Below, one piece after another: positions 63,936 through 64,000 of a stretch of DNA of 64,000 nt (positions are counted from its first letter, which is position 1; every line of letters starts with the position of its first letter). The notes below the pieces were generated by a model. It saw only the letters and a program-made list of their open reading frames with translations, had not been told where the DNA came from and did no database searches. A program made the translations under genes and the position numbers. This DNA comes from Streptomyces sp. DH24 (GTDB lineage: Bacteria; Actinomycetota; Actinomycetes; Streptomycetales; Streptomycetaceae), in NCBI RefSeq assembly GCF_029813775.1, contig NZ_JARVKW010000008.1, positions 62,001 through 126,000 of the forward strand, given 5' to 3'.

Positions 63936-64000
63936 CCCGTGTCTCCCGCCCGCAGTTCCCGTACGGAGCCTCGGCGGCCCGTCCACCAGGCCTGGCCGGC
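63932..64000 (-). CDS. C-terminus of a gene extending beyond the window
   Basis: Last 22 codons (AGQAWWTGRRGSVRELRAGDTG) of a minus-strand gene ending in TGA at 63934-63932. Too short to identify; position upstream of a LolD-like ATPase suggests an FtsX-type permease or a lipoprotein, as inference only. Confidence 0.45.
   Translation of the reverse strand, partial: AGQAWWTGRRGSVRELRAGDTG

Overview
The window is high-GC actinobacterial chromosome, almost certainly Streptomyces. The evidence is strong third-position GC, GTG and TTG starts, GTGA/ATGA stop-start overlaps, and family-diagnostic genes: chaplins, an sporulation-type SSB, a dynamin pair, and a fused ribose permease/binding protein. 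From memory, the gene order matches the S. coelicolor core between about SCO2747 and SCO2680. I could not run a comparison.

Layout. 1-4.6 kb: ribose-type ABC uptake operon with its LacI regulator and twin operators. 4.9-8.7 kb: RecD2 helicase and citrate synthase. 9.3-12.0 kb: CopZ/CopA copper efflux with a perfect CsoR-type palindrome. 12.0-15.1 kb: TetR regulator divergent from an MMPL exporter. 15.4-19.3 kb: zinc alcohol dehydrogenase, a small HTH protein, methylmalonate-semialdehyde dehydrogenase and a lipoprotein relic. 19.7-28.4 kb: amino-acid permease, a hydrolase/ABC-ATPase fusion with its permease, a VWA lipoprotein and an acyl-CoA synthetase.

28.7-43.9 kb is a cell-surface block. 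It has a long sortase-type chaplin, an ATP-grasp enzyme, a secreted GH26-like hydrolase, an eight-gene overlapping polysaccharide operon (minus strand, 42.1 to 32.5 kb), a short chaplin with an odd signal peptide, and two small secreted proteins. The operon encodes two GT4 glycosyltransferases, an initiating phosphoglycosyltransferase, a Wzy-like polymerase, a MurJ-like flippase, a Wzz-like co-polymerase, a deacetylase and a CelD-type acyltransferase. Together these look like a complete surface-glycan pathway bracketed by chaplins.

44-52.4 kb is accessory. A DUF5949-like gene and a VKOR gene are followed by decayed IS110, IS5-like and IS256 transposases, a second DUF5949-like paralogue, and five small secreted proteins. 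Three of these are tandem paralogues with rodlin-like features. Four of the five have upstream elements of the form (C/G/A)G(G/T/A)AAC-N16-C(G/T)(G/T)T, which resemble sigma-BldN promoters. The block ends at a tRNA-Arg(UCU). This is the best candidate for an undescribed system: a mobile or expanding family of developmentally expressed hyphal-surface peptides.

52.7-64 kb returns to core: dynA-dynB (FtsZ-ring dynamins of sporulation), ssbB, a thioester-domain (TQxA) sortase-anchored adhesin, three GTCTGATCAGAC palindromes spaced exactly 44 bp, a small membrane protein, ettA, a thioesterase, and an ABC ATPase fused to an AbrB-like domain with coupled small ORFs at the window edge.
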